DNA of 64,000 bases from NCBI RefSeq assembly GCF_013409935.1, contig NZ_JACCCO010000001.1:1550001-1614000 (forward strand), in the 5' to 3' direction. The notes under the pieces were generated by a model. That model had not been told where the DNA came from. It did not search any database and saw only the letters and a list, made by a program, of their open reading frames with translations. The position numbers and the translations under genes were made by a program. Below are positions 46,612-55,832 of the stretch, piece after piece. Source of the stretch: Streptosporangium sandarakinum (GTDB lineage Bacteria > Actinomycetota > Actinomycetes > Streptosporangiales > Streptosporangiaceae). How positions within the stretch are numbered: position 1 is the stretch's first letter; every line of letters begins with the position of its first letter.

Positions 46612-47343
46612 TCAGCGCCGGTAGACCGACACGTGCCCCCGGCTGTCGCCGGTGAACGGGGCGGCCCGCCAGTCGGACCAGCGGTGTTCGAGCCGCATGC
46701 CCCCCAGGCGTGCCATGAGGTCGAGCTCGGCGGGCCAGGCGTAGCGGTGGTTGGCGGGCAGCAGCCGCACCCCGCCGGAGGCCAGGACGATCTTGGTGGT
46801 GTACATCATCTGGTCGGCGGGCGACAGCCGGGCCGCCTCGGCGACCACCTCGTCCTCGCGCAGCGACACCAGCCGCAGCGCCGTGCCGTGGCGGAACGCC
46901 CCCACGTCGGGCACCCACGCCTCGACCACGAACCGGCCGCCGGGCACGAGGTGGGCGGCGGCGTTGCGGAAGCAGTCGACCTGGGCGTCCTGCGAGGGCA
47001 GCGCGTAGATCGTGTTGTAGGCGAGGACGACGAGGCCGAACTCGCCGTCGACCCGGGTGGTGGAGAAGTCGCCCAGCGTCACCGGGACGCGGTCGCCGCC
47101 GGGCTTGGCGCGCAGCACCGCCGTCATCTCGGCCGAGCCGTCGATGCCCGCGACGGTGAGCCCCCTGGCGGCCAGCGGGAGGGCCAGCCGGCCGGTGCCG
47201 ACGCCGAACTCCAGGACGGCCCGGCCCTCGGCCAGCTCTTGGAGCCGGTCCACCGCGGGTTCGGTGGGCAGGTGCGTCACGACCTCGTCGTAGACGTCGG
47301 CGGCGGCGCGACCGTAGGCGGAAGGGTCGAACTCCTGCGCCAT
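46612..47343 (-). CDS. Class I SAM-dependent methyltransferase
   Basis: A 243-aa Rossmann methyltransferase. SAM motif I is AVLEFGVGTGRLALPLA (residues ~42-58), then VAGIDGSAEM (motif II acidic end), LVVLAYNTIYAL and LVPGGRFVVEAW. ATG 47343 has GGGGGA at 3-8 nt. It is the first gene of a three-gene operon with the diiron oxidase (104-bp gap) and glycosyltransferase. Substrate unknown; context suggests a small secondary metabolite. Confidence 0.85.
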   Translation of the reverse strand: MAQEFDPSAYGRAAADVYDEVVTHLPTEPAVDRLQELAEGRAVLEFGVGTGRLALPLAARGLTVAGIDGSAEMTAVLRAKPGGDRVPVTLGDFSTTRVDGEFGLVVLAYNTIYALPSQDAQVDCFRNAAAHLVPGGRFVVEAWVPDVGAFRHGTALRLVSLREDEVVAEAARLSPADQMMYTTKIVLASGGVRLLPANHRYAWPAELDLMARLGGMRLEHRWSDWRAAPFTGDSRGHVSVYRR

Positions 47344-47397
47344 GCGTCCCCCACCCCCCGAAAAGCACAAAAAGTACTTTCCCTTCCATAAGCCCAC

Positions 47398-47441
47398 AAA
47401 AACCCCCGCGCTCGGTCCGGGGGACGGACCGGGCGCGGGGG
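47398..47441 (-). terminator. Rho-independent terminator of proS
   Basis: CCCCCGCGCTCGGTCC (47403-47418) pairs with GGACCGGGCGCGGGGG (47426-47441), 16 bp with one T-G wobble. On the minus strand the stem is followed by TTTTTG, giving the only clear U-tract terminator in this window. It lies about 110 bp beyond the proS stop codon. Confidence 0.85.
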
Positions 47442-47446
47442 CTTCG

Positions 47447-47560
47447 GGTGCGCGGTGCCTCGGCGCGGAGACCCCAGGTGCGCGGGCCCCGGGCACGGAG
47501 ACCTCAGGCGCGCGGGGTTCCGGGCACCGGGGCCGCGGGTGCGCGGGACCTCAGGCGCGG
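47447..47560. repeat. 30-bp tandem repeat at the proS 3' end
   Basis: Units of 30 bp start at 47447, 47477 and 47507, with a fourth partial unit from 47537 that includes the proS stop codon and last codons. The shared word on the minus strand resembles CGCGCCTGAGGTCTCCGTG, so each unit repeats a stop-codon-bearing gene end. Confidence 0.8.
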
Positions 47561-49293
47561 CAGGCGGCCTCGACGCGGTCGGCGGCCTCGGCGACGGGGA
47601 TCTCCTCCTTCGCGCCGGTGGCGCGGTCGCGCAGCTCGACGACGCCCTGGGCCAGGCCGCGTCCGACGATCAGGATCGTCGGCATGCCGAGCAGCTCGGC
47701 GTCCTTGAACTTCACGCCCGGGGAGACGCCCGCGCGGTCGTCCAGCAGGACGCGCAGGCCGCGCGCCTCCAGCTCCCCGGCGATCCGGCCGGCGACCTCG
47801 ATCTGGTCGTCCTTGCCGGTGCCGACGATGTGGACGTCGGCCGGGGCGACCTCGCGGGGCCAGCGCAGACCCAGCTCGTCGTGCCGCTGCTCGGTCAGCA
47901 CGGCCACGGCGCGGGAGACGCCGACGCCGTAGGAGCCCATGGTGATGCGGATCGGCTTGCCGTCGGGGCCGAGGGCGTCGAGCTTGGCCGCGTCGGCGTA
48001 CTTGCGGCCGAGCTGGAAGATATGGCCGATCTCGATGCCGCGGTCGATGGACAGGCCGGAGCCGCAGACCGGGCAGGCGTCACCCGCCCTGACCTCGGCT
48101 GCCTCGATCGTGCCGTCGGCGACGAAGTCGCGCCCGGCGACGACGTTCACCGCGTGCCGGCCCGGCTCGTTGGCGCCGGTCACCCACGCGCTGCCGTCCA
48201 CCACGCGGGGGTCGACGAGGTAGCGGATGCCGAGGTCCCTGAGCACCTGGGGGCCGATGTAGCCGCGGACCAGGCCGGGGTGCTTGACGAAGTCCTCGGC
48301 CTCGAAGATGGCGGGCTCGCCGGGGGCGAGCGCCGCCTCCAGGCGCTTGAAGTCGACCTCTCGGTCGCCGGGCACGCCGATCACCAGGGTCTCGATCTTG
48401 TCGGAGCCGGGCGTCGTGACCTTGACCACGACGTTCTTGAGCGTCCGGTCCGCGGTGAGGTCCAGGCCGTGGTGGGTGTTGAGGTGCGTGACCAGCGTCT
48501 CGATGGTCGGCGTGCCGGGGGTGTCGAGGACCTCCATGGCGGGCTGCTCGCCGGTGACCGCGGCCGGGGCCGGGGTGGTGACCGCCTCGGCGTTGGCCGC
48601 GTAGCCGCAGTTGTGGCAGGCCACGAAGGTGTCCTCGCCGGTCTCGGCGGGGGCGAGGAACTCCTCGGAGGCCGAGCCGCCCATCGCGCCGGAGGTGGCG
48701 AAGCAGATGCGGTAGTCGATGCCGAGCCGGTCGAAGATGCGGATGTAGGTCTCGCGGTGCCGCTCGTAGGAGCGCTTGAGGCCGTCGTCGTCGAGGTCGA
48801 AGGAGTAGGAGTCCTTCATGACGAACTCGCGGCCGCGCAGGATCCCGGCCCGGGGGCGGGCCTCGTCGCGGTACTTCGTCTGGATCTGGTACAGCGTCAC
48901 CGGGTAGTCCTTGTAGGAGGAGTACTCCCCCTTGACCATGTCGGTGAACATCTCCTCGTGGGTGGGTCCGAGGAGGTAGTCGGCGCCCTTGCGGTCCTTG
49001 AGACGGAAGAGCGTGTCGCCGTACTCGGTCCAGCGGCCGGTGTTCTCGTAGTACTCGCGCGGCAGCAGGGCGGGGAAGAGCACCTCCTGGCCGCCCATGC
49101 GGTCCATCTCCTCGCGCACGACGCGCGCGACGTTCTCCAGGACCATCTTGCCGAGCGGCAGCCAGGAGTAGATGCCGGGCGCGACGCGGCGGACGTATCC
49201 GGCGCGGACGAGCAGCTTGTGGCTCGGGACCTCCGCGTCTGCCGGGTCGTCCCTCAGAGTTCGAAGAAACAGCGACGACATGCGCAGCAGCAC
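47551..49293 (-). CDS. proS: Prolyl-tRNA synthetase (bacterial type)
   Basis: A 580-aa class II aminoacyl-tRNA synthetase. [32 protein letters not shown] leads into motif 1; motif 2 ([27 protein letters not shown]) and the editing (INS/YbaK-like) insertion around residues 240-400 are present, then motif 3 ([14 protein letters not shown]) and anticodon-binding domain. GTG 49293 (MLLRMSSLF) has AGGAG upstream; ATG 49281 is an in-frame alternative. Stop codon lies in a 30-bp repeat array. Confidence 0.96.
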   Translation of the reverse strand: MLLRMSSLFLRTLRDDPADAEVPSHKLLVRAGYVRRVAPGIYSWLPLGKMVLENVARVVREEMDRMGGQEVLFPALLPREYYENTGRWTEYGDTLFRLKDRKGADYLLGPTHEEMFTDMVKGEYSSYKDYPVTLYQIQTKYRDEARPRAGILRGREFVMKDSYSFDLDDDGLKRSYERHRETYIRIFDRLGIDYRICFATSGAMGGSASEEFLAPAETGEDTFVACHNCGYAANAEAVTTPAPAAVTGEQPAMEVLDTPGTPTIETLVTHLNTHHGLDLTADRTLKNVVVKVTTPGSDKIETLVIGVPGDREVDFKRLEAALAPGEPAIFEAEDFVKHPGLVRGYIGPQVLRDLGIRYLVDPRVVDGSAWVTGANEPGRHAVNVVAGRDFVADGTIEAAEVRAGDACPVCGSGLSIDRGIEIGHIFQLGRKYADAAKLDALGPDGKPIRITMGSYGVGVSRAVAVLTEQRHDELGLRWPREVAPADVHIVGTGKDDQIEVAGRIAGELEARGLRVLLDDRAGVSPGVKFKDAELLGMPTILIVGRGLAQGVVELRDRATGAKEEIPVAEAADRVEAACRA

Positions 49294-49433
49294 GGCTACT
49301 CCTACCTAGCAGGGATTGAATGGCTACAGGCTATCGAGTCGCGCAACCGGGTTGCCGGTCATCCGGCGTTCCCCGCCGTCCCGCCGCCCTGACACCCCGG
49401 CGGGCCGCGGCCCACGCGGCCGTCCCACGGCTC

Positions 49434-49553
49434 GGAGGAACGCCGCCCGGAGGAACGCCGCCCGGTGGAACACCGCTCGGGAGAACGCCGCTCAGAGGAA
49501 CGCCGCCCGGTGGAACACCGCTCGGTGGAACACCGCTCAGAGGAACGCGGCGC
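49434..49553. repeat. Eight-unit 15-bp tandem repeat overlapping a gene end
   Basis: Eight contiguous 15-bp units (starts 49434, 49449, 49464, 49479, 49494, 49509, 49524, 49539) are variants of GGAGGAACGCCGCCC and GGTGGAACACCGCTC. The last unit contains the final codons of the membrane-protein gene and its stop codon; the others extend downstream of it. Confidence 0.9.
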
Positions 49554-50166
49554 AGGCGGCCACGATGGCGAGCGCCACCGCCGCCGAGCGGACGCGGCCC
49601 CACCCGGGGCGCGTCGTGACGAGCAGGCCCAGCACCAGCGCCCCGACGACCAGGGTCTTCCACGGCCAGAAGCCCGGGACGTACTCCGGCCCGCCGGGCA
49701 GCGCCTTGTCCAGGCCGTCGACCGCGACGAGCCCGGCCAGCACGCCGCCCGCCAGGTCGCCCCACAGTGTGCCGCGCCGGGCGAGGTGGGCCAGGACGCC
49801 GATCACGACCAGGGTCGCCACCGTGACGTTCATGGCGGCGGCGCTGCCCGCGCCCAGGACCATGGTCCCGGGGTCGAAGAGCGTGGCGGCCAGCAGTGAC
49901 AGCAGCGGGCCGAAGGTGGCCAGCGCGCAGCTCAGCGCCGCCCAGCCGAGACCGGCGGCGGTGTATCCCGCCACGACGACGAGCAGCACGTAGGCGTAGG
50001 GCTCGTAGAGCGATCCCAGCGGGTTGTGCGCGTGCGACAGCACCGCGCCCAGGCTGCCGAGCAGCATCCCCACGACGAGCGACAGCACCATGTGCAGCAC
50101 GATGCCGCGCTGCCGGCGGTCCAGTTCCGCGCAGTCGTAATCGAAGCTTCGTTCAAGCCGTGCCAC
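49537..50166 (-). CDS. Polytopic membrane protein of unknown function
   Basis: A 209-aa protein with about six hydrophobic segments (for example IVLHMVLSLVVGMLLGSLGA, YVLLVVVAGYTAAGLGWAAL, TLVVGALVLGLLVTTR). No family is recognised. GTG 50166 is used because GGGGG lies 4 nt upstream; ATG 50181 is possible. Its stop codon sits within a 15-bp tandem repeat. Confidence 0.65.
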   Translation of the reverse strand: MARLERSFDYDCAELDRRQRGIVLHMVLSLVVGMLLGSLGAVLSHAHNPLGSLYEPYAYVLLVVVAGYTAAGLGWAALSCALATFGPLLSLLAATLFDPGTMVLGAGSAAAMNVTVATLVVIGVLAHLARRGTLWGDLAGGVLAGLVAVDGLDKALPGGPEYVPGFWPWKTLVVGALVLGLLVTTRPGWGRVRSAAVALAIVAACAAFL

Positions 50167-50485
50167 AGATCCCCCGATCATCACCTGCTCGTGGCCTCGG
50201 AAAGCATACGTGACCTGCAAGAATGCACAAAATTCCACCAAGCGTCGTTAAATCGGGACAGCTCCCAGGGGTGCCGCTCCGCACGGACTCCGCCGGGACG
50301 CTTTCCGCCTCCCCGGCGGGCCGCTCTGGCGGCGACGGCTCCGGTGGTACAGAGTCGGGGGTGAGAGCCGTCGATAGGTCGTCGCCGTCGCGGGGCCGCC
50401 GCCCCGGACGCCCCGGACCGCCCCGGGCCTTCCGGTCCGCCGGGGCGGGACCCGCGCCCGCGACGTCCGACGCCGAGGAGGCCGT
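50167..50485. other. Divergent intergenic region
   Basis: No gene is seen between the membrane-protein gene and fprA. It is A/T-richer at 50195-50260, where promoters for both directions may lie. A 7-bp inverted repeat (ACGGCTC/GAGCCGT) occurs near 50335-50371. Confidence 0.35.
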
Positions 50486-51790
50486 GTGTCACTGCGAGTG
50501 GCGATTGTCGGGTCGGGCCCCGCCGGGATCTACACCGCCGAGGCGCTGACGAAACAGGCGGGCGCCGGGGTCGAGGTGGACGTCCTGGAACGGCTGCCCA
50601 CGCCGTACGGGCTGGTCCGGTACGGCGTGGCCCCCGACCACACCTCCATCAAGTCGATCGCCGGGTACCTGCGCCGGGTGCTGGAGCTGCCCAACGTCCG
50701 TTTCCTGGGCGGCGTGGAGTTCGGCCGGGACGTGGACGCCGCCGACCTGCTCGGCTGCTACGACGCCGTGGTCTACTGCACCGGCGCGATGGTGGACCGG
50801 CGGATGGGGATCCCCGGCGAGGACCTGCCGGGCAGCGTGGCGGCCACCGACTTCGTGAACTGGTACTGCGGCCACCCCGACATGCCGGCCGACCGGTTCG
50901 TCCTCGACTGCCCCGAGGTCGCGGTGGTCGGCGTGGGCAACGTGGCGGTGGACGTGGTGCGGATCCTGGCCAAGACCGCCGAGGAGCTGCGCGCCACCGA
51001 CGTTCCGGAGGAGGTGCTGGCCCGCCTGGCCGGCAGCCGGGTCAGGACCGTCCACATGATCGGCCGCCGCGGGCCGGAGCACGCCAAGTTCACCCTCAAG
51101 GAGCTGCGGGAGCTGGGCGAGCTGGCCAACGCCGACGTGTGCGTGCGGCGGGAGGAGGCGGTGGCCGACGTCACGGGCCTGCCGCGGCAGGTGCGGGGCA
51201 ACGTCGAGGTGCTGCGGGGCTGGGCCGCCCGCGACCCGGCGGGCCGCCCCCGGCGGCTGGAGGTGCGGTTCTGGATGCGCCCGGTGGAGATCCTCGGGGA
51301 GGACCGGGTGACGGGCCTGCGACTGGAGCGCACCCGCCTTTCGGGGGGCCGGGTCGTGGGCACCGGCGAGTTCGAGACCCTCCCGGTGGGCATGGTGCTG
51401 CGCTCGGTCGGCTACCGCAGTGTCCCGCTGCCCGGCGTGCCGTTCTCCGAGGAGACCATGACCGTGCCGAACGAGGCCGGGCGGGTCCGCGACCGCGAGT
51501 ACGTCGCGGGATGGCTCAAGCGCGGTCCCACCGGGGTGATCGGCACCAACAAGTCCGACGCCGCCGAGACGGTCCGCACCCTCCTCGCCGACCTCGCCGG
51601 CCTCGCCCGCGACCCGGTACGGCGCGGCGACATCGACGCCCTGCTGGCCTCCCGGGGCGTCTCCCCGATCACCTACCGGGAGTGGCTGGCCATCGAGGCG
51701 GCCGAGGCCGAGCTGGCGCGGAGCCTGGGACGCGGCGAGCGCGTCAAGCTCCTGGGCCTGGCCGCCATGCACGCCGCCTCGGGCCGCTGA
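50486..51790 (+). CDS. fprA: Ferredoxin/adrenodoxin-NADP+ reductase
   Basis: A 434-aa flavoprotein moving electrons between NADPH and ferredoxin for P450s or other oxygenases. FAD site VAIVGSGPAGIYTAEAL at the N-terminus, PTPYGLVRYGVAPDH, NADP site VVGVGNVAVDVVRILA near 153, and the C-terminal GWLKRGPTGVIGTNKSDA are diagnostic of FprA. GTG 50486 follows GAGGAGG by 4 nt. No ferredoxin gene is adjacent. Confidence 0.94.
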   Translation: MSLRVAIVGSGPAGIYTAEALTKQAGAGVEVDVLERLPTPYGLVRYGVAPDHTSIKSIAGYLRRVLELPNVRFLGGVEFGRDVDAADLLGCYDAVVYCTGAMVDRRMGIPGEDLPGSVAATDFVNWYCGHPDMPADRFVLDCPEVAVVGVGNVAVDVVRILAKTAEELRATDVPEEVLARLAGSRVRTVHMIGRRGPEHAKFTLKELRELGELANADVCVRREEAVADVTGLPRQVRGNVEVLRGWAARDPAGRPRRLEVRFWMRPVEILGEDRVTGLRLERTRLSGGRVVGTGEFETLPVGMVLRSVGYRSVPLPGVPFSEETMTVPNEAGRVRDREYVAGWLKRGPTGVIGTNKSDAAETVRTLLADLAGLARDPVRRGDIDALLASRGVSPITYREWLAIEAAEAELARSLGRGERVKLLGLAAMHAASGR

Positions 51791-51894
51791 GCCGTACGGC
51801 GGGCGTGTCCACCCGGAGGGCGTCCGGCGCGTCCACTTCAGGAACGGCCGAAAGCCCTCCGAACGCCCATCACGCACCACAAGGAGCAACCCCC

Positions 51895-53076
51895 ATGCGC
51901 GTCACGCTCGGCGACCCGCTGGCTCTGATACCCGGCTTCGAGCAGGCCCACCGCGAGCAGACGGCGACCTACCCCCCGGTCTCCCCGGAGGAGATGGGGT
52001 GGCAGCCGGTGCACACCGTCTACGTGCCCGCCGACCGCTTCGACGCGGGCACGGTCGCGGCCTGGGGCGAGGCCGCGCTGGACCTGATGCGCCGGCACCT
52101 GTCCAGGAAGGACACGGCCCGGTTCTTCGAGATGCACGAGCAGACGGCCAGGGCCGTGCACGAGAGGGTGACGGCGAAGCTCGCCGCCGAACCGGTCGAG
52201 GACCTGCGGATCGACTTCGAGGACGGTTACGGCGGGAGCCCCGCCGAGGAGGACGGCCACGCCGTCCGGGCCGCCGAGGCGGTCGCCGCCATGCACGCCG
52301 GTGGAACGCTCCCCCGCCGGTGGGGGTTGCGGGTGAAGTCGTTCGCCGACGGCGACCCGGCCAGGAGCGTCCGGACGCTGGACGCCTTCCTCACCGGGGT
52401 GGTCGAGCGGGCGGGTCACCTGCCCCCGGGGTTCGTGGTCACCTTCCCCAAGGTGCTGATGCGGGACTACCTGGAGCAGTTCGCCGCCTGCCTCGCCGCC
52501 CTGGAGAAGGGACTGGGGCTGGGTGAGGGCGAGCTGCGGTTCGAGATGCAGGTCGAGGCCGTCCAGACGCTGCGGTTCCTCGACGCCGGGCTGGCCGCCG
52601 CACTCGGCGGCAGGCTGGCCGCCGCGCACTTCGGCGTCTTCGACTACACGGCGAGCTGCTCGCTGCCCCCGCACGAGCAGCGGCTGGACCACCCCGCGTG
52701 CGACCACGCCCGCCAGGTCATGCGGGCGGCGTTCGCCGGGACCGGGGTGGAGCTGTCGGACGGCTCGCTGGCCGCCGCGCCCGCCTCCGACGACCGGTAC
52801 GCCGTGCGCAACCTGTGGTGGCGGCACGTGAGCCTGATCCGGCACTCCCTGGCGGACGGCTTCTACCAGGGCTGGGACATGCACCCGGCGCACCTGGTCA
52901 GCCGCTACGTCGCGGTCTACCACTTCCACCTGTCCCGCTACGACGAGTACCTCGGCAGGGTGCGGGCCTGGGAGGAGCGGCGCGCGGCCGAGGGCGGGAC
53001 GCTGGAGGAGCCCGCCACGATCAGGACCGTGGCCGCCGCCCTGCGCCGCGCCGACCTGGCCCTCGGGAACGCCTGA
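51895..53076 (+). CDS. DUF6986 (aldolase/citrate-lyase-like) protein
   Basis: A 393-aa TIM-barrel-like protein with DLRIDFEDGYG near residue 105, RFEMQVEAVQTLR and HFGVFDYTASCSL, reminiscent of the HpcH/CitE aldolase superfamily (acidic metal ligands). It matches the DUF6986 family, often found with purine-ureide catabolism genes in actinobacteria; no such genes are visible here. AAGGAG precedes the ATG. Enzymatic reaction unknown. Confidence 0.75.
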   Translation: MRVTLGDPLALIPGFEQAHREQTATYPPVSPEEMGWQPVHTVYVPADRFDAGTVAAWGEAALDLMRRHLSRKDTARFFEMHEQTARAVHERVTAKLAAEPVEDLRIDFEDGYGGSPAEEDGHAVRAAEAVAAMHAGGTLPRRWGLRVKSFADGDPARSVRTLDAFLTGVVERAGHLPPGFVVTFPKVLMRDYLEQFAACLAALEKGLGLGEGELRFEMQVEAVQTLRFLDAGLAAALGGRLAAAHFGVFDYTASCSLPPHEQRLDHPACDHARQVMRAAFAGTGVELSDGSLAAAPASDDRYAVRNLWWRHVSLIRHSLADGFYQGWDMHPAHLVSRYVAVYHFHLSRYDEYLGRVRAWEERRAAEGGTLEEPATIRTVAAALRRADLALGNA

Positions 53077-53168
53077 CCCCGGGTCCGGCCCGGCCGGGCG
53101 CGGCGGGCCGCCCGTCCGGCGGGGCCGTAGGGCGGGGACCGTGCGGCGGGCGGGCCGCGCGGCGGACG

Positions 53169-53843
53169 TCAGTCGATCAGCTGCCGCCACTGGCGGACGC
53201 GGTGCGGGTCCACCGGGTGGGACCACGACGCCCGTACGGCGCTGCCGACGTGGAAGGCCCGCACGCCGTACTCCTGCAGAACCGGGACGTGGGACGGCCG
53301 CAGCCCGCCGCCCGCCATGATCAGCGGCCCGTCTCCGGCGGAGCAGCGGGCCCGGAGGACGTCCAGGCCGTCCCGCACGCCGCCGGGGGCGCCCGAGGTG
53401 AGCACGGTGGCGAGGTTGGGCAGCAACCGCACGGCCCGCCAGCTCGCCCTGACGTCGGCCGCGTGGTCGACGGCGCGGTGGAAGGTCCACGGCAGCGGCG
53501 TGACGGCGTGGATGAGCGCCTCGGTGGCGGCCAGGTCGACCGCCCCCGCGGCGTCGAGGAAACCGAACACGAACCCGGCCGCGCCCGCGTCGGCGAGGGC
53601 CCGGGCGTCGCGCCGCAGGCCCTCCAGCGACTCGGGCGTGGCCAGGAACGAGGCCTCACCGCGCAGCATGACCATCTGTGGCAGCGCGCATTCCTTGGAG
53701 ATCGCGGCGACCGTCTCCACCGCCGGGGTGAGCCCGTCGGCCGCCATGTCCGCCACGATCTCCAGGCGGTCGGCGCCGCCCTCCTCCGCCGCGACGGCGT
53801 CGCGCACGTCGAGGGCGATCACCTCAAGCAAGGATCTGGTCAT
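53169..53843 (-). CDS. cutC: CutC-family copper-homeostasis-type protein
   Basis: A 224-aa TIM barrel: LEVIALDVRDAVAAEEGGADRLEI at the start, TFHRAVDH in the middle and IMAGGGLRPSHV near the C-terminus are CutC hallmarks. The copper role is based on older E. coli genetics and is uncertain; related barrels may be sugar-phosphate enzymes. TAGCCT lies 7 nt before the ATG, predicting an almost leaderless mRNA. Confidence 0.9.
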   Translation of the reverse strand: MTRSLLEVIALDVRDAVAAEEGGADRLEIVADMAADGLTPAVETVAAISKECALPQMVMLRGEASFLATPESLEGLRRDARALADAGAAGFVFGFLDAAGAVDLAATEALIHAVTPLPWTFHRAVDHAADVRASWRAVRLLPNLATVLTSGAPGGVRDGLDVLRARCSAGDGPLIMAGGGLRPSHVPVLQEYGVRAFHVGSAVRASWSHPVDPHRVRQWRQLID

Positions 53844-53922
53844 GGAGGTGAGGCTATCCGATGACTTTGTCCTGGGATCTCCTTGGTTCAGCGGCGCCGT
53901 TCCAGGGACGGTCCACGGCCTC

Positions 53923-54627
53923 TCATCGACGAACCCCGACGGTCCGCGGCGAGCCGCCGTCCTCCGCGCCCGCCCCGCCGGCCACGGCCGGCTCACCCGG
54001 GACGGCCGGCTGGCCGGTCAGCGGGCCCGTCAGCGGGCCGCGGAGGTCGGCGAACGGCAGCGCACCGGCGAGGACGTCGCCGCGCAGGCCGCCCGCCCTC
54101 TGGAACAGCGCCCCGGAGGCGCGGTGCGGCAGGTCCACCGTGCGCAGGTGGGTGAAGCGCTGGCCGCGGTAGTACCGCTGGAGCCCGGGGTTGTCCTTGG
54201 AGCAGTCGAGGCGCAGCCACCTGCGGCCCGCCGCCAGCGCCCGCAGGCCCGCCCAGTCGAGCAGGGCCTGCCCCAGGCCGAGCCCCGCGCAGGCACGGGA
54301 GACGGACAGCTTGTGGACGTAGAGCGCCGTCCCGGGAGCGTCCTCGGCGGTCCAGAACTCGGGGTCGGCGTGACCGTCCAGGGCGAGGGTGGCCGCGGGG
54401 CCGTCCTCGCCGTCGAGCACGTACATGGTTCCCTCCTCGATCAGCGGGCTGATGCGCTCGGCCGGGAAGCCCCCCGCGGGCCACTGCCGCACGCCGCGGC
54501 GGTTGAGCCAGTCGGCGGTCTCGGCCAGGAGCGCGAGCACGCCCGCGAGGTCGCTCCCGTCCGCCCGGCGCAGGGTGAGACGGGCGGTGGTGGTGGGGTG
54601 GGTGGGGCGAGCGGTACCGGAGTGCAT
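53923..54627 (-). CDS. GNAT-family acetyltransferase
   Basis: A 234-aa protein with LTLRRADGSDLAGVLALL, TALYVHKLSVSRACAGLGLGQALLDWA (acetyl-CoA loop) and LDCSKDNPGLQRYYRGQRF, a GNAT_4-like pattern. A ~50-residue Gly/Pro/Ala tail without domain follows. AAGGG precedes ATG 54627. Substrate unknown. cutC lies downstream on the same strand after 80 bp. Confidence 0.8.
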   Translation of the reverse strand: MHSGTARPTHPTTTARLTLRRADGSDLAGVLALLAETADWLNRRGVRQWPAGGFPAERISPLIEEGTMYVLDGEDGPAATLALDGHADPEFWTAEDAPGTALYVHKLSVSRACAGLGLGQALLDWAGLRALAAGRRWLRLDCSKDNPGLQRYYRGQRFTHLRTVDLPHRASGALFQRAGGLRGDVLAGALPFADLRGPLTGPLTGQPAVPGEPAVAGGAGAEDGGSPRTVGVRR

Positions 54628-54960
54628 GGTGCATCCCTTCGTTGCGATGGGTGGAGAAGAGGACACGGAGAGTGCCGGTCCGATGGCATACGGCGACCGT
54701 GTCCGGCCAGGCGGAACGCCTAGGGGTCGAAGACGCGTAAGGGGAACGCGGAGGGGGGCCGGGAGCAGGCTCCGGCGGAGACCGCCCGGCTACGGCGCCC
54801 AGGGAGCCGATGGTCCTCGGAGACGGACCGACGGTGGTGCCCGGGGCCGGACGCGAGTGGGGAGGGAACGCCGTGCCCGCCGGGACCGCGGGCGCGGCCC
54901 GGTCCTCGCCCGCGGGGCGGGCGGGACTGGGGCCGCCCCGTCAGGGCGGTCACGGAGGCG
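54628..54960. other. Intergenic region without a recognised gene
   Basis: About 330 bp between the GNAT and GntR/UTRA genes (both minus strand). I see no frame with homology-like content, no strong hairpin and no repeat. It likely holds the GNAT promoter. Confidence 0.35.
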
Positions 54961-55707
54961 TCAACGGCTTTCCAGCTCGTACCTGATCAGATGCTTGTCG
55001 GCGGGCAGCACGGACACCGCGACGCGCACCGGGGCGTCGGAGGAGTCGTAGCCGACCCGGACGTAGACCATGACCGGCGTGCCCTGCTGGAGCTGGAGCC
55101 GGTCCGCCTCCGAACTGGTGGGCATGCGCGCCCAGATGTCGTCGACGACCCGGACCTGGGGGTGGCCGAGCTCCGCCAGCACCCGGTTGGCCCCCCGGGT
55201 GATGTCGCCGGGGCGGGCGATCTCGGAGTCGGAGACCAGCTCCAGCGGGAAGTAGGAGTCGTTGGTGTTGTACGGCTGGCCGTCCACGAACCGCAGCCGG
55301 CGGCGGACCACGGCGTGCTCGTCGTCGGCCAGCTCCAGTCTGCTGGCGATCTCCTCGGCCGGCCGTACGATCGAGACCTCGATGTGCTGGCCGGGCGAGC
55401 GTCCCTCCTGGGAGACGGCCCAGGCGAACGCCTCGCGGGTCTCCCCCGACTGGGGCCGCAGCTCGCGCTGGGGATGCATGAGCAGCGGGCGGCGCTCCCT
55501 GACCACGGTCCCCCGGCGGGGGGTGCGGGTGACCAGGCCCTCGTTGACCAGCTCGCCCAGGGCGAGCCGCACGGTGTTCCGGCTCACCTGATGGGCCAGC
55601 ATGAGCTCCGCCTCGGTCGGCAGCTGATCCCCCGGTCCGAGCGCACCGGAGTAGATGGTCCTCCTGAGTTCGGAGGCCACCTGCTGATACAGCGTTGACC
55701 GTGGCAT
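54961..55707 (-). CDS. GntR-family regulator, HutC/UTRA subfamily
   Basis: A 248-aa protein: winged HTH (LYQQVASELRRTIYSGALGPG; HQVSRNTVRLALGELVNEGLV) and UTRA effector domain (VVRRRLRFVDGQPYNTNDSYFP; VMVYVRVGYDSSDAPVRVAVSVLPADKHLIRYEL). ATG 55707 has AAAGGGGAC upstream. Many HutC relatives with this C-terminus control neighbouring orphan genes in actinobacteria. It is divergent from a 120-aa orphan protein across a gap with an inverted repeat. Confidence 0.87.
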   Translation of the reverse strand: MPRSTLYQQVASELRRTIYSGALGPGDQLPTEAELMLAHQVSRNTVRLALGELVNEGLVTRTPRRGTVVRERRPLLMHPQRELRPQSGETREAFAWAVSQEGRSPGQHIEVSIVRPAEEIASRLELADDEHAVVRRRLRFVDGQPYNTNDSYFPLELVSDSEIARPGDITRGANRVLAELGHPQVRVVDDIWARMPTSSEADRLQLQQGTPVMVYVRVGYDSSDAPVRVAVSVLPADKHLIRYELESR

Positions 55708-55730
55708 TAAGTCCCCTTTGTGCCAACAAA

Positions 55731-55749
55731 CTAGACGATCTGGTTCTAG
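55731..55749. promoter_or_regulatory. Inverted repeat in the GntR divergent promoter
   Basis: CTAGA-N9-TCTAG centres on 55740, 33 bp upstream of the GntR start and about 90 bp before the divergent orphan gene. It is a candidate operator for the UTRA regulator. Confidence 0.45.
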
Positions 55750-55832
55750 CGGGAAACCGGCCCTTGACCCAACCTCCCGCAACCCGCATCATCCAATCGT
55801 TGGTACAAATCCATCGAAAGGTCGGCGAGGGG

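Noticed and set aside
49434..49553. Possible CRISPR array
   Set aside because: The 15-bp units are contiguous, with no unique spacers and no cas genes nearby; it is a tandem repeat.
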